64,000 nucleotides of DNA from JABMQW01 sp964439935. Lineage in GTDB: Bacteria; Fidelibacterota; Marinisomatia; Marinisomatales; TCS56. How positions within the stretch are numbered: position 1 is the stretch's first letter; each line of letters begins with the position of its first letter. The stretch spans positions 107,887 to 171,886 of the forward strand of contig CAYTPW010000005.1 of the NCBI GenBank assembly GCA_964439935.1, written 5' to 3'. Under the pieces are notes generated by a model. The model was not told the DNA's origin. It ran no database searches and saw only the letters and a program-made list of their open reading frames with translations. The translations under genes were made by a program, and so were the position numbers. Shown here one piece after another: positions 53,297-62,645 of this stretch.

Positions 53297-53451
53297 CCCG
53301 CTCGACAAAAGGTGGTATTCCCTGGCAGTTGGTTCATGAGGAAAATTACCCAACAAGATCTGAAGCTATGCAGAGGGAATACACAATCAAGAAGTGGAAG
53401 AGCCGCAAACTAATTAAAGATTTAATTTTAAATAAAAATCTACTGAAATGA
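53194..53451 (+). CDS. GIY-YIG family nuclease-domain protein
   Basis: ATG at 53194 gives an 85-residue single-domain protein: HTYILYS (the GIY half), YYIGHTGDLPGRIIKHN (YIG half with the conserved Arg), PWQLVHEENYPTRSEAMQRE with the catalytic Glu, and a basic end. Earlier in-frame starts lie inside tRNA-Gly and are unlikely. Such small proteins are common beside tRNA genes and may be remnants or cargo of mobile elements. No second domain to direct target choice is present. Confidence 0.85.
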   Translation: MFHTYILYSTKFDRYYIGHTGDLPGRIIKHNQGLTRSTKGGIPWQLVHEENYPTRSEAMQREYTIKKWKSRKLIKDLILNKNLLK

Positions 53452-53490
53452 TGTCGCGGGTCCTCCCGATGAATCGGGACGTCTCTCGCT
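53449..53490 (+). repeat. Duplicated tRNA-Gly 3' fragment interrupted by an inverted repeat
   Basis: TGATGTCGCGGGTCC (53449-53463) and GTCTCTCGCT (53481-53490) match the tRNA-Gly 3' half, but the T loop between them is replaced by TCCCGAT-GA-ATCGGGA plus C (53464-53480), a perfect 7-base palindrome. It cannot be a working tRNA. Confidence 0.85.
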
Positions 53491-53617
53491 CAAGCAGCCC
53501 TGGGGCTTTTATTTATGTTTCATACTTACATTTTATATTCAACCAAGTTTGATCGATATTATATTGGGCACACTGGTGATTTACCTGGTCGGATAGTAAA
53601 GCATAACCAAGGATTGA
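53481..53617 (+). repeat. Direct repeat copy 2
   Basis: Second copy of the 137-base unit at 53160-53296. Homology fades after 53617, where the duplicated GIY-YIG frame loses its family features. Confidence 0.9.
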
Positions 53618-53781
53618 TCTGTTTGCGAAAAGTTGAATTCCCGGACAATTCGTATCTGATGATAGTACGATGTCATGTACTTTTTTTTACCGCTGGGTTA
53701 GAAGCCATTTCACGATTTGTGATTCAAATCAAGTCTGAATATATAGCAGCTATATTAGTATCACATGATTTCTATTCCTAA
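53515..53781 (+). pseudogene. Truncated GIY-YIG gene copy
   Basis: The first 34 residues match the intact GIY-YIG protein (one change), then the frame runs into unrelated sequence for 54 residues with no conserved Glu or basic tail. An open frame of 88 residues remains but the nuclease domain is incomplete, so it is likely a broken copy made by the tandem duplication. Confidence 0.7.
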
Positions 53782-53831
53782 ATTCCATAACAATTCATAA
53801 ATAATCACTTAATTAATAGTAAGGAGTGGTC

Positions 53832-54470
53832 ATGCAATTCACTCGGTATCTATTTATTTTAATCTTTATGTTTCTATCGGATCTGGGCTTTGCCGCCAGT
53901 CCTGCTGATAATCATGTAATTCGCGTAGGTTATTATATGCCGGATGCCGCCAAGAACGGGATCATTCTGGGTTACCAGATGGGAAAAACGGTTGATGAAA
54001 GGGTTTCCTTCGGATTGAGCGTGGATTTGTATTTTAAGAATTATACCAATGAAACTGAAGTTGTCTCTGACTCAATTTTTTCCGGCCAAGTTGTAACCGT
54101 ACAACGCGAAATTGACTTCTCAGCATGGATGCTGCCTGTCGCTGGGAATGTAATCATCAACCTGCCCATGGATGTTTCTGGTATGAGCCCCTATCTTGGC
54201 GGTGGTCTGGGATTTGCGATGTTGTTGAACCGTGAAGTGAATTATATAAACGATGAAACCGATATGCGCTTTTTTTCGGCCTTCATCTGGAATATTTCCG
54301 GAGGTCTGAACTATGAACTTGGCTCCAATTCAGCAGCTCGATTTGAACTGTTCTATAACCAGGCGGTATTGAAAGGATCGCGTGATAAGACTGAAGCCGG
54401 TTTTCCGGTCTACGATGAATTGAATATGTCCGGACTTGGATTTCGTATTGGTCTGGTAATGGATTTATAA
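53832..54470 (+). CDS. Outer-membrane beta-barrel protein
   Basis: AAGGAG five bases before ATG 53832 fixes the start. The 212-residue product has a signal peptide ending near GFAA, then alternating amphipathic strands (VIRVGYYM, FGLSVDLYFKNY, SPYLGGGLGFAMLL, FIWNISGGLNYEL) and a last strand LGFRIGLVMDL, as in small OmpA/OmpW-like barrels. No plug or ligand motif is seen. The macro-domain frame starts right after its stop. Confidence 0.75.
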   Translation: MQFTRYLFILIFMFLSDLGFAASPADNHVIRVGYYMPDAAKNGIILGYQMGKTVDERVSFGLSVDLYFKNYTNETEVVSDSIFSGQVVTVQREIDFSAWMLPVAGNVIINLPMDVSGMSPYLGGGLGFAMLLNREVNYINDETDMRFFSAFIWNISGGLNYELGSNSAARFELFYNQAVLKGSRDKTEAGFPVYDELNMSGLGFRIGLVMDL

Positions 54471-54472
54471 GT

Positions 54473-55009
54473 ATTCACAATTATTTAACCAGAATAGCGC
54501 TAGTTAAAGGGGATATCACCCAACAAAAAGTAGACGCTATTGTTAATGCAGCCAATAGTAGTCTGCTGGGTGGTGGTGGTGTCGATGGTGCAATTCACCA
54601 GGCTGCCGGACCAGATTTGTTAAAGGAGTGCCGGAGTATTGGTGGCTGCCCAACGGGCGAAGCGCGCATCACGCAGGGTTATAATTTACCAGCCAGGTTT
54701 GTCATTCATACTGTTGGACCAATCTGGCGTGGCGGCCGGGCTGGCGAAGAGAATCTACTGCGCAGTTGCTATCGGAACTGTCTTGTGATTATTAAAAACC
54801 GTCGTTTGAAATCGATTGCCTTTCCATCGATCAGCACAGGTGTTTTCGGTTATCCAGTTGAACTGGCAGCACCAGTAGCTCTCAATGAAATCATCAGATA
54901 TCTCAAATCGGATTCTACATTGGAACGAGTGGAAATCGTTTGTTTTGATTCAATTGTATTTGATTGTTACTCGCATAGTCTAAATGTATTAAAATCAGAT
55001 AGCGTATAG
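54473..55009 (+). CDS. Macro-domain protein (YmdB-like), start codon unresolved
   Basis: The frame encodes a complete macro domain: RIALVKGDI, DAIVNAANSSLLGGGGVDGAIH, VIHTVGPIWRGG and AFPSISTGVFGYP, closely following E. coli YmdB. It should bind or hydrolyse ADP-ribose or O-acetyl-ADP-ribose. No ATG, GTG or TTG lies in frame before the conserved start; the first is TTG at 54617, which would remove the ligand loop. ATT at 54473 or ATA at 54467 overlapping the previous stop are the only near options. The sirtuin at 49598 makes O-acetyl-ADP-ribose, a possible substrate. Confidence 0.8.
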   Translation: MHNYLTRIALVKGDITQQKVDAIVNAANSSLLGGGGVDGAIHQAAGPDLLKECRSIGGCPTGEARITQGYNLPARFVIHTVGPIWRGGRAGEENLLRSCYRNCLVIIKNRRLKSIAFPSISTGVFGYPVELAAPVALNEIIRYLKSDSTLERVEIVCFDSIVFDCYSHSLNVLKSDSV

Positions 55010-55069
55010 CCCGCATTTGCAGCTCTTACGTTGCAAACTTTGATAAGGAACCCGATTAACCCCGCACAC

Positions 55070-55915
55070 ATGCAAAAAGAAAATGTAACCAGAATCATCG
55101 GTATAATGAGCCAGAAAGGTGGAGTTGGTAAGACTACTTCCGCTATGAATATTGGTGATGGTTTATTTCGGCGCGGCCGGAAAGTATTATTGGTTGATCT
55201 GGATCCACAGGCACATTTAACAACTGCCCTGGGATTTGCCCCGCCATTTTACAAGACAATTTATGACGTTCTGGATGATCAGGCACCGGTCCAGGATGCG
55301 ATTCTAAACCGCAACGGTCTGCATCTGCTACCGTCTGAACATCAATTGGCCAACGCCGAATCGGAATTACCGAAGATCAGTAAGTATCAATATACTTTAA
55401 AAACTAAAATGGAGTCGGTGGCCCATAAATATGATTATATAGTAGTCGATTGCACACCATCGCTAGGCTCACTTTTTATCAATGCATTTGCATTTGTGAA
55501 TGAAGTATTCATTCCTGTTCAGGTTGAATGGCTGGCGATCAAGGGAGTGGCTGCCGTTTTGAATGTATTTGAAATGGGAAAGAAATACGGGTTAAACGAT
55601 GGATTGGAAGTGACCGGTGTGATTGCCACCATGTACGACCGCCGAAAAATCCTGAACCGTGAGATGGTAAATCATATTAATGAATTGTTCGGGAATAAAG
55701 TATTCCGAACTTATATCAGGGATAATGTTTCTTTAGCAGAATCACCAAGCCTGGGAAAGACTATCTTTGAGTACCTGGAAAATTGCTATGGCTCCCAGGA
55801 TTACAGGAGTCTGGTGAGTGAGATTCTTTCAATGGAGGAAGATATACGTGAGAAGGAACACGATAAAGCTTCATATCGAAGTTTCTTTTCAGCCTTTGAA
55901 TCAGAGGAGCAGTAG
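55070..55915 (+). CDS. ParA/Soj-type ATPase
   Basis: ATG at 55070 is preferred over TTG at 55031. The 281-residue protein has the deviant Walker A KGGVGKTT with signature Lys, VDLDPQAHLT and VVDCTPSLG. ParA-type ATPases position DNA, pili or other cargo along the cell. No parB or centromere-like repeat is next to it, so it is an orphan whose cargo is unknown. Confidence 0.9.
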   Translation: MQKENVTRIIGIMSQKGGVGKTTSAMNIGDGLFRRGRKVLLVDLDPQAHLTTALGFAPPFYKTIYDVLDDQAPVQDAILNRNGLHLLPSEHQLANAESELPKISKYQYTLKTKMESVAHKYDYIVVDCTPSLGSLFINAFAFVNEVFIPVQVEWLAIKGVAAVLNVFEMGKKYGLNDGLEVTGVIATMYDRRKILNREMVNHINELFGNKVFRTYIRDNVSLAESPSLGKTIFEYLENCYGSQDYRSLVSEILSMEEDIREKEHDKASYRSFFSAFESEEQ

Positions 55916-56022
55916 TTATATCGAGATTTCAGTCGCAATAATGGCTATAATGAATAATTGGGGTGTGGCAGATCGTTAAATATTTACTAATTTTGACTAA
56001 TGAAATCATTCTTACCTGATCG

Positions 56023-57063
56023 ATGACTGCATTAATACTGTATTTTTGTCTGGCACTTGTTATTTCATTCCTGTGTTCACTTCTGGAATCGGTATTATTA
56101 AGCGTCACGCATACCCATATTGCCGTAATGATCAAAGATGGCTCGAAAGCAGGATTTCGACTTAAAAACCTGAAAGGTAAAATTAGCCGTCCGTTGGCTG
56201 CAGTACTTACGCTTAATACAATTGCCAACACGGTTGGTGCTGCCGGTGTTGGTGCCCAGGCACTGAAACTGTATGGTAATAAATGGGTCGCACTGGCCTC
56301 AGCCATCCTGACATTGTCGATTTTGATTTTCTCTGAGGTAATCCCCAAGACCCTGGGCGCGGTACACTGGAAGCGCCTCTCCGGTTTTGCTGCTGTTACT
56401 ATTCAGGGACTGATATTTATAGCTTATCCATTCGTGTGGCTGCTGGAGGCGATCAGTCATTTATTAACACCGAAGAAAATGGAGAGTCAGATCACCCGGG
56501 AGGAAATGGTGGTAATGGCGGAGCTGGGCGAAGATGAAGGTACGATCCAGGAGAAGGAGACCCACCTGATCGAGAATATTCTGAAGTTGAATATGATTTC
56601 CGCCGAAGAAGTACTGACTCCACGTTCGGTTCTTTTTGCTTTTCGGAAAAACCAGACCGTGGGTGAAGTGATGGAGGCAAATCCTGATATTATCTTTTCA
56701 AGAATTCCGATCTACTCGAGCAGCCTTGATGATATAATCGGGATTATCCACCGCTATGATCTGCAAAATAAATATTCGGATGACGAATTCGATGCCACCA
56801 TGGAATCCTTTATGACTCCGGTGGATACGGTGCTGGTTACTGAATCGGTGGCTTCAATTCTGGATAAGTTCATTCAAAAGCGCGAGCATATATTTATTGT
56901 AAAAGATGAGTTCGGAGGAACCGAGGGAATCATCACTCTGGAGGATGCTGTCGAAACTCTGCTGGGTGCGGAAATTGTCGATGAATTTGATTCAGTGGCC
57001 GATATGCGCAAATTTGCCCGTGAAAAATGGCACCAGAAGAAACGGGAAACCAAGACGGATTAA
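56023..57063 (+). CDS. CNNM/CorC-type membrane protein (DUF21 plus CBS pair)
   Basis: The 346-residue protein has a DUF21 membrane domain (about 1-170, with PKTLGAVHW), a linking helix, and two CBS domains (205-325, ending FGGTEGIITLEDAVETLLG). The C-terminal CorC/HlyC domain of longer relatives is missing. Family members move or sense Mg2+ or Na+. The surface-protein gene starts 36 bases past its stop. Confidence 0.9.
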   Translation: MTALILYFCLALVISFLCSLLESVLLSVTHTHIAVMIKDGSKAGFRLKNLKGKISRPLAAVLTLNTIANTVGAAGVGAQALKLYGNKWVALASAILTLSILIFSEVIPKTLGAVHWKRLSGFAAVTIQGLIFIAYPFVWLLEAISHLLTPKKMESQITREEMVVMAELGEDEGTIQEKETHLIENILKLNMISAEEVLTPRSVLFAFRKNQTVGEVMEANPDIIFSRIPIYSSSLDDIIGIIHRYDLQNKYSDDEFDATMESFMTPVDTVLVTESVASILDKFIQKREHIFIVKDEFGGTEGIITLEDAVETLLGAEIVDEFDSVADMRKFAREKWHQKKRETKTD

Positions 57064-57098
57064 CCCTGAACTGCGGCATATCGGAGGGACCGCGATTC

Positions 57099-59018
57099 GT
57101 GGACTTTCCCAATACGTTAATAAATAGAATAACAATCTTTTGTCTATTTGCCTTTATTTCCAGTATGGCGGGCAGGTCAGAAACAACCACCCGTTATTAT
57201 TTATCTGAATTCGATTTCTTGAGTAATTATTCCGTTTCCCGATCTGAAACAGCCGGTAAATTCCATTTTCGCGTGGATTACGACCGCTTGAACCGGATAG
57301 TGGTAAAAGGTTGGCATGACACGGATGGAATGCGGGTAAAATCAGATTATTATTATTACCAGGGAACAGAGCTTTCACCGGAGGAAAAAAAGATATATGA
57401 TTTTCAGGATCAGTTGATTGAATACAATTATTATGGTCGCGATTCATTATCAACCCAGTTTGCCGAATATGCCTATCATTTGAATCTGGCCCATGACTGG
57501 GACGATCGTTTTACTGTGATCTATTATTCAGATCTATTGCCGGATTCCTGTCATTTCAAAACCGCTGACAGTGAAATATATGGTAGAATTATCTACCACT
57601 ACGATCAGCAGAACCGGATGGTTTCCCAGGTCTGGGAAGATCTGGTACAGCAGAAAATAGTTCGTAAATGGGTAATTATCTATGATCCTGTTACCAGCAT
57701 TGCTCGTACAATTGAAACCGATTTTAACGGGCATATCGCCGCCGATTACCGGTTGCGGTCTGATGGGAAGGAGGAAGCATTTATTTTTTTGAATCCGGAT
57801 CAGCCACGGGCTGTAAACAATACCCAGGCTGCCTATCGTTTATACACCAGTTTGGATTCCTGTTACCTGACCTGGGAATTGATCGGTGGCAGCGAAGAGA
57901 AACTACCAGCAAATAAATATCATTTATATGGTGTGGATCTGGACAAAGGCGACCATATAATCAATCTGGGTTTCAACGCCGTTATAGCTGAAAATGCCTA
58001 CTACCGACTATCAGCAAACGGCTCCACCAAGCAGGGCAATCAAATCATTCCGGCAGTCATTGATTCACTGTATTTTGACACCACTTCGGCCACTGTATCA
58101 CTGAGGATAGTGCCAAACAGTAACCGGCCGTCGATTGCATATTCTTCAAACGAGCCCCTGGCATTTGCTGAGATTATATATACAACAGCTGAGGGTAGAG
58201 AAACAATCGTCCCGCTGACCACCGCTGAACTGGCATATACTGATGACCGGCTTTTCGTCCCGGCCGGGCAGGCTGAACTCGACAGCAATATTAATTATTC
58301 GGTATTATTAAAAGTCCAGGACCTGGCGGGAAACTGGTCCAATTCTGCTGATTTCAGCGGATTGCGGTTTGATTCCAGGCCACCTACTATCAACGTGATC
58401 AAACCGGAAGCCGGTGGTCAGGTGAATAATCCAGATATAATATTCTCCAGTAATGAGGATTTATTTTCAATTGATGTAGTCTGGGAATCGGAAGATGGGA
58501 CCTTTGACAGTATTACAGCGCCTGGCTGGAATGCTCCCTATTCAGATGACATTACTACAAGTCCGGATACGCTGAAATTTGACACGATCGGCCTTCGTGA
58601 CAGCATCATCTATTCATTGAAGGTCCGAGCCATTGATCTAACAGGAAATAAATCAGATTGGACACATATAAACAATATTGCAGTGGATAAAACAGCTCCG
58701 CTTCTGACCACTATTTTCCCCTACGATGATGTCGAAATAAAAGATAAATCTGTTTCTTATGTCTTTAATGAACCATTGGGATTTGCCGAATACCGTTGGA
58801 CACCTGTGAGTGGGCCCGATACTGTTGCCTATCACAGGGTTCAGTTGGTCGGTGAAGAACTGCAACCGGAGAAAAAGATACAAATCAAATTGAAGAATAC
58901 ACCAGCGTTGGTTCCAGGAACCCGCTATAATGTTAGTTTAAGCGGTCGGGATATAGTCGGCAATGAGGGTAATATTATTACAATTGACAATATATTTTTC
59001 AATCCGGACATTGAATAA
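57099..59018 (+). CDS. Secreted surface protein with Ig-like repeats
   Basis: GTG at 57099 with GGAGGG ten bases before it starts a signal peptide (LINRITIFCLFAFISS); a longer frame from 57027 overlaps the CorC-like gene. The 639-residue product has a Tyr-rich region (40-270) with YD-like strands, then three Ig-like modules whose strands recur as YSSNEPLAFAEIIY, FSSNEDLFSIDVVW and YVFNEPLGFAEYRW. No catalytic motif is seen. It is likely a surface or outer-membrane-attached protein. Confidence 0.72.
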   Translation: MDFPNTLINRITIFCLFAFISSMAGRSETTTRYYLSEFDFLSNYSVSRSETAGKFHFRVDYDRLNRIVVKGWHDTDGMRVKSDYYYYQGTELSPEEKKIYDFQDQLIEYNYYGRDSLSTQFAEYAYHLNLAHDWDDRFTVIYYSDLLPDSCHFKTADSEIYGRIIYHYDQQNRMVSQVWEDLVQQKIVRKWVIIYDPVTSIARTIETDFNGHIAADYRLRSDGKEEAFIFLNPDQPRAVNNTQAAYRLYTSLDSCYLTWELIGGSEEKLPANKYHLYGVDLDKGDHIINLGFNAVIAENAYYRLSANGSTKQGNQIIPAVIDSLYFDTTSATVSLRIVPNSNRPSIAYSSNEPLAFAEIIYTTAEGRETIVPLTTAELAYTDDRLFVPAGQAELDSNINYSVLLKVQDLAGNWSNSADFSGLRFDSRPPTINVIKPEAGGQVNNPDIIFSSNEDLFSIDVVWESEDGTFDSITAPGWNAPYSDDITTSPDTLKFDTIGLRDSIIYSLKVRAIDLTGNKSDWTHINNIAVDKTAPLLTTIFPYDDVEIKDKSVSYVFNEPLGFAEYRWTPVSGPDTVAYHRVQLVGEELQPEKKIQIKLKNTPALVPGTRYNVSLSGRDIVGNEGNIITIDNIFFNPDIE

Positions 59019-59120
59019 AAATTATTTTAATTGCAAAAATTCGGTTTTTGTATTCAGTTGTGCTGCCGTTAAATTCTCCGGCTATATTTATAAACATTTA
59101 CTGAAGTTAAAGGATTCATA

Positions 59121-59519
59121 ATGGCTAAGAATGTTGGTGGGTTTGCCCAGAAAATGAAGCGCGGTCGTGAGAAACGCGATTATTCGCTGGTGAAATATAT
59201 AAAAAGTATTCGATCCAAGAAGACCGGACATTGGCGTTTTCAGGAGCAGATACTGCGGGTTGACGATGGTGAATCAGTTGCAGCAGCCCTGAAGCGGACC
59301 GATCGGGAATTACACCCTGAACCAGAGGAAATCCCGGTGATACAGCCGGAAGTTAAACCAGCTCCGGTAGAAGAAGCAGAAGTGGAAGAAGCAACAGAAG
59401 AAGTGATTGCAGCGGAAGCTGTGACTGATCCTGAGGTTAAGGTAGAACCAAAAGCGGAGGAAGAACCAGAGACCGAAGCAGTAGCTGAAGAAGCCGAGGT
59501 GATCGAAGAAAAAAACTGA
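59121..59519 (+). CDS. Small basic protein with acidic Ala/Glu-rich tail
   Basis: The 132-residue protein has a basic head (1-60, MAKNVGGFAQKMKRGREKR and YIKSIRSKKTGHWRFQE) that loosely recalls the DUF4295 proteins of Bacteroidota, and a tail (75-132) of Glu, Ala and Val. The head could bind RNA or DNA and the tail could be disordered. Confidence in the family is low; the gene itself has clear codon structure. Confidence 0.6.
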   Translation: MAKNVGGFAQKMKRGREKRDYSLVKYIKSIRSKKTGHWRFQEQILRVDDGESVAAALKRTDRELHPEPEEIPVIQPEVKPAPVEEAEVEEATEEVIAAEAVTDPEVKVEPKAEEEPETEAVAEEAEVIEEKN

Positions 59520-59564
59520 CTAGTTTTTTTATTATAGCGTTTTACAGTTATTACATTTCATATT

Positions 59565-59688
<124 letters not shown>

Positions 59689-59700
59689 TAGCCAATTGCC

Positions 59701-59752
59701 GGTTCGAATTTTATGCAACCTAGTCCTTAAAGGACTTAGTTGTACCCGCCCT
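59701..59752 (+). repeat. tRNA-Ser T-arm-like fragment split by an inverted repeat
   Basis: GGTTCGAA (59701-59708) and CCCGCCCT (59745-59752) match the T arm and acceptor side of the tRNA-Ser just upstream, but are separated by the imperfect palindrome at 59716-59742 (AGTCCTT-A-AAGGACT core with CAAC/GTTG ends). It may be a decayed duplicate of the tRNA end, as seen beside tRNA-Gly. Confidence 0.5.
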
Positions 59753-59828
59753 ATACACTTTTTTCAGACTGATCTATATATTACTGTAGCACTTTTTACT
59801 TCCGGTTAATCTGCCCTAAATTCCCCCC

Positions 59829-60650
59829 ATGAAAGATAATATCAATCTGCCCTGGCGATTGATGGCCGCCACCCTGTATAGCCCGCCCCGCGATGGTAAA
59901 ATATTAGGTGCTATCGAGGTTGATGTAACCGCCATCGAGGATTATATTAAAGCTCAACGCCGAACCGGCAATAAATTGACCATGACTGCCTTTGTGATCT
60001 GCGCCATCGGGCGTTCTTTAGCCAAATATCCTGAAATTAACTGTCATATTCGTCGTGGGCGACTGGTTCCCCGGGATTATATCGATGTGATGTGCTCGGT
60101 TGGAATCAAGGGGGGAGAGGAAATGGCGGTGGTCAGGATCAGCGAAGCCCACCTGAAGTCGGCTTCCCAGGTAGCAGGGGAAATCCGTACCCTGGCCTTC
60201 GATGCCCGCCAGGGGCAGGAAAGCAAAACGATGCGGAATAAATATACCCTGACTAAAATTCCCTGGCCGCTGCGGGGCTGGACCTACAAATTGATTCGCT
60301 GGTTTGTCCATGATCTGGGTATCAATCTGGGCTTTATGGGTTATACCGATTCGGCCTTTGGATCAATAATGTTGTCCAATATCGGTACGATCGGATTGAC
60401 CAACGGCTGGCCGGCTTTAATGCCGGCGGCAAAGATCCCGGCCGTGATCAACATGGGAAAATGCGAGCAGAAACCGGTGGTGCGGAACAAAGAAGTAGTG
60501 ATCAGAACAATGCTGCCATTGGACGCTACCTTTGATCATCGGGTAGTGGACGGCATGCATGCCGGGAAAATGGCCCGTAGCGTCTCCCGTTTACTGGCTA
60601 AACCGGAAAACCTGGATCAGGTTGTTGAGCTGGAATCCAGTGTGATCTGA
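59829..60650 (+). CDS. Stand-alone 2-oxoacid dehydrogenase E2-type acyltransferase domain
   Basis: The 273-residue protein is only the E2 catalytic (chloramphenicol acetyltransferase-like) domain, with the active-site TFDHRVVDGMHAG near 240 and the substrate-side GSIMLSNIGTIG. No lipoyl or subunit-binding domain precedes it, and no E1 or E3 gene is near. It may take acyl groups from CoA to another acceptor. The start ATG at 59829 fits the first conserved strand. It converges on gltS. Confidence 0.82.
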   Translation: MKDNINLPWRLMAATLYSPPRDGKILGAIEVDVTAIEDYIKAQRRTGNKLTMTAFVICAIGRSLAKYPEINCHIRRGRLVPRDYIDVMCSVGIKGGEEMAVVRISEAHLKSASQVAGEIRTLAFDARQGQESKTMRNKYTLTKIPWPLRGWTYKLIRWFVHDLGINLGFMGYTDSAFGSIMLSNIGTIGLTNGWPALMPAAKIPAVINMGKCEQKPVVRNKEVVIRTMLPLDATFDHRVVDGMHAGKMARSVSRLLAKPENLDQVVELESSVI

Positions 60651-60653
60651 ATT

Positions 60654-62060
60654 TTATTGATTGGTATTAATTTCCGGACGCTTGAATTTAATGAATCCGA
60701 TCGATCGCCAGATTATCGCAATAACGATCCAATAGACTATAATAATGCCCAGGGTGATCCAGTACCCGCGCAGTGAATTGTTGAAAAATTGCATTGGAAT
60801 TCCCAGGGAGAATAATAAGGGCAGACCCATGAACAGGGATAGACCGCTGCCATAGACTGCATCCTCGGCCACCGGTGTGTCAAATTCGGCATCCAGCACC
60901 CGCAGAAGGATCAATCCGGAATTGGTGGTGCCGGTAAATTCCCCCCACAACTCAATGAATCGTTCAAAATGGAAATCATCGAACGCACGGTAGCACATCC
61001 AGTAGACAGCGCCATAAGTGGTTGGCCCGGCTATCAGTGCCATGATCAGAAGCGCTTCCCAGTACATACCGACGACTTTGATACTGATCGCAGCAATTGC
61101 TCCCACGATCAGGTAATCCAGGAATACCCCCATTCCGCGGGTCATCAATCCTTTATCAATTACATATGACTTACCGGTGAGATCAAGCAGTTTGCGGACA
61201 ACAATTGCGATAATCAAGCCGAATACAAAATGAAATGACCACAATATATCGACGAAATCATTCAGGTTCGCGTTCGCCAGCGGAATCGACGCCAGCGAAA
61301 TAAAACCATAGGTCAACATATACACGAATCCGATCAGTCCCAGATGAAAGGCCATTGGTTCCACCGCCTCGGTTGACAGGGGCAGGTGCCCGGCAATTGG
61401 CAGTTGCTTATTTTTATATACACCGGTCAACATATCGGCTGTAATATGGTCGGTGCTCTCGATCAATTTACTTTTACGAGTTTTTATTCCCCAGTTGATG
61501 CAGGCGACACCGCCAAAATAGGCATACATAAATCCAATCGCTGCAAAGGTAACACCTACGGTACTGCCCCCGGTAAATCCGTATTGTTCCCAGCTGCCCC
61601 CCATGCTGGCGGCCAGACCGGGACCCATCGCGAAACCCAACGGCAGTAGCAGTCCAACGCCGACAAATAAATCCGGTTTAATCGTGTATACCAGCGCAAA
61701 TGCGACCAACAGTCCGATCACTGCCTGCATGCAAATGATGGTCAATCCCGCAAAACTCTTGCTTACCGGACCTTTGCCCCAGTTGGTTTTCTGCTGTCGT
61801 AATCCCAGGGCGATAAAAGTGAGTGCCAGCAGGTGGTAGATATAGGCTGTCAGTCGTTCATTTGGCAGATCGATCCAGCCTAGAATCTGGGTACTGAAAA
61901 TCAGGGCGATAAATCCGCCGATCAGGTTATTTGGAATCAGGAATTTTTGGAAGAATTTGATATAACGGCGGGCCATTGTTCCGATTAAAATGAACAGACT
62001 CATATAAAGAAAATCAAAGATAACTTGGACCAGGGTAACTTCCATTTGCCAGAATTTCAT
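60654..62060 (-). CDS. Sodium:glutamate symporter GltS family
   Basis: The 468-residue protein has about 12 membrane helices with the two inverted repeats of the ESS/GltS family; the family-type segment IPNNLIGGFIAL lies near residue 42 and a glycine-rich region GPGLAASMGG near 155. It should bring glutamate in with Na+. It is longer than E. coli GltS (about 400), mainly in the loop around 190-230. It is a single gene. Confidence 0.82.
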   Translation of the reverse strand: MKFWQMEVTLVQVIFDFLYMSLFILIGTMARRYIKFFQKFLIPNNLIGGFIALIFSTQILGWIDLPNERLTAYIYHLLALTFIALGLRQQKTNWGKGPVSKSFAGLTIICMQAVIGLLVAFALVYTIKPDLFVGVGLLLPLGFAMGPGLAASMGGSWEQYGFTGGSTVGVTFAAIGFMYAYFGGVACINWGIKTRKSKLIESTDHITADMLTGVYKNKQLPIAGHLPLSTEAVEPMAFHLGLIGFVYMLTYGFISLASIPLANANLNDFVDILWSFHFVFGLIIAIVVRKLLDLTGKSYVIDKGLMTRGMGVFLDYLIVGAIAAISIKVVGMYWEALLIMALIAGPTTYGAVYWMCYRAFDDFHFERFIELWGEFTGTTNSGLILLRVLDAEFDTPVAEDAVYGSGLSLFMGLPLLFSLGIPMQFFNNSLRGYWITLGIIIVYWIVIAIIWRSIGFIKFKRPEINTNQ

Positions 62061-62359
62061 AATCTTCCTCTCAAGTGATTAATTAGAGTCGATGGTCTGT
62101 CAGCGGTCAGAAGTGTCGGGTAATCCCGGACAAACCCTGTCAAGGTAACCAAATTGCTGGTGAAATTGTATTAATGATAATCCCAGCCGTGGATGTGGTA
62201 TTACATCCCCCAACTAACCGGTGAATATAGGATGTAATCGACGAAATAGAAAACCGGTAATTAGTCGGATTCTAATATCTATACTTGGATTTTTATATGA
62301 TCGAATAGGACGGTATGGCTAAAATTCGCGGCCAGAAAACCGATCTTATCGATTATTTT
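62061..62359. other. Intergenic region between gltS and tRNA-Ser
   Basis: About 300 bases. I see no credible gene or strong structure; only a short GGG-TAAT-CCC hairpin near 62120. Confidence 0.45.
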
Positions 62360-62446
62360 GGAGGCGTGGCAGAGCGGTTGAATGCACCGGTCTTGAAAAC
62401 CGGCAAGGGTTCACGCCCTTCAGAGGTTCGAATCCTCTCGCCTCCG
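62360..62446 (+). tRNA. tRNA-Ser (anticodon TGA)
   Basis: Acceptor GGAGGCG/CGCCTCC, anticodon arm CCGGT-CTTGAAA-ACCGG, long variable arm (CAAGGGTTCACGCCCTT) and T arm GAGGTTCGAATCCTC make a class II tRNA of 87 bases; positions 34-36 read TGA. CCA follows the discriminator, but it is also part of the adjoining hairpin arm. Confidence 0.95.
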
Positions 62447-62484
62447 CCAACCTGCGCCACGATGAATCGGGGACTTCGGTTGGC
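62446..62484 (+). repeat. tRNA-abutting hairpin element, copy 2
   Basis: GCCAACC-TGCG-CCACGAT-GA-ATCGGGG-ACTTC-GGTTGGC: a 7-base outer stem and an inner 7-base stem with one mismatch, 39 bases, starting at the discriminator base of tRNA-Ser(TGA). Outer arms differ from copy 1 but stay complementary. Confidence 0.8.
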
Positions 62485-62645
62485 AGGCCAACCCAGTGCC
62501 AGATGAACCAAGAATTTTGATTTTTATAGTCTCTAGCGATTGATCTGGTACTCAATCCTTTGTTTTATCCCGGAAAATGATATTAATAGATTCAATTGGC
62601 ATATAATTTGTGTACAGTTTTAGTCAATAATTGTAAGTTAGAGAT

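Noticed and set aside
59510..59531. A/T hairpin with T-run after the 132-residue gene as a terminator
   Set aside because: The stem is nearly all A-T and overlaps the coding end, so it is too weak to call.
62315..62506. Small plus-strand frame across tRNA-Ser(TGA)
   Set aside because: It is the tRNA and hairpin read as protein; no real coding features.
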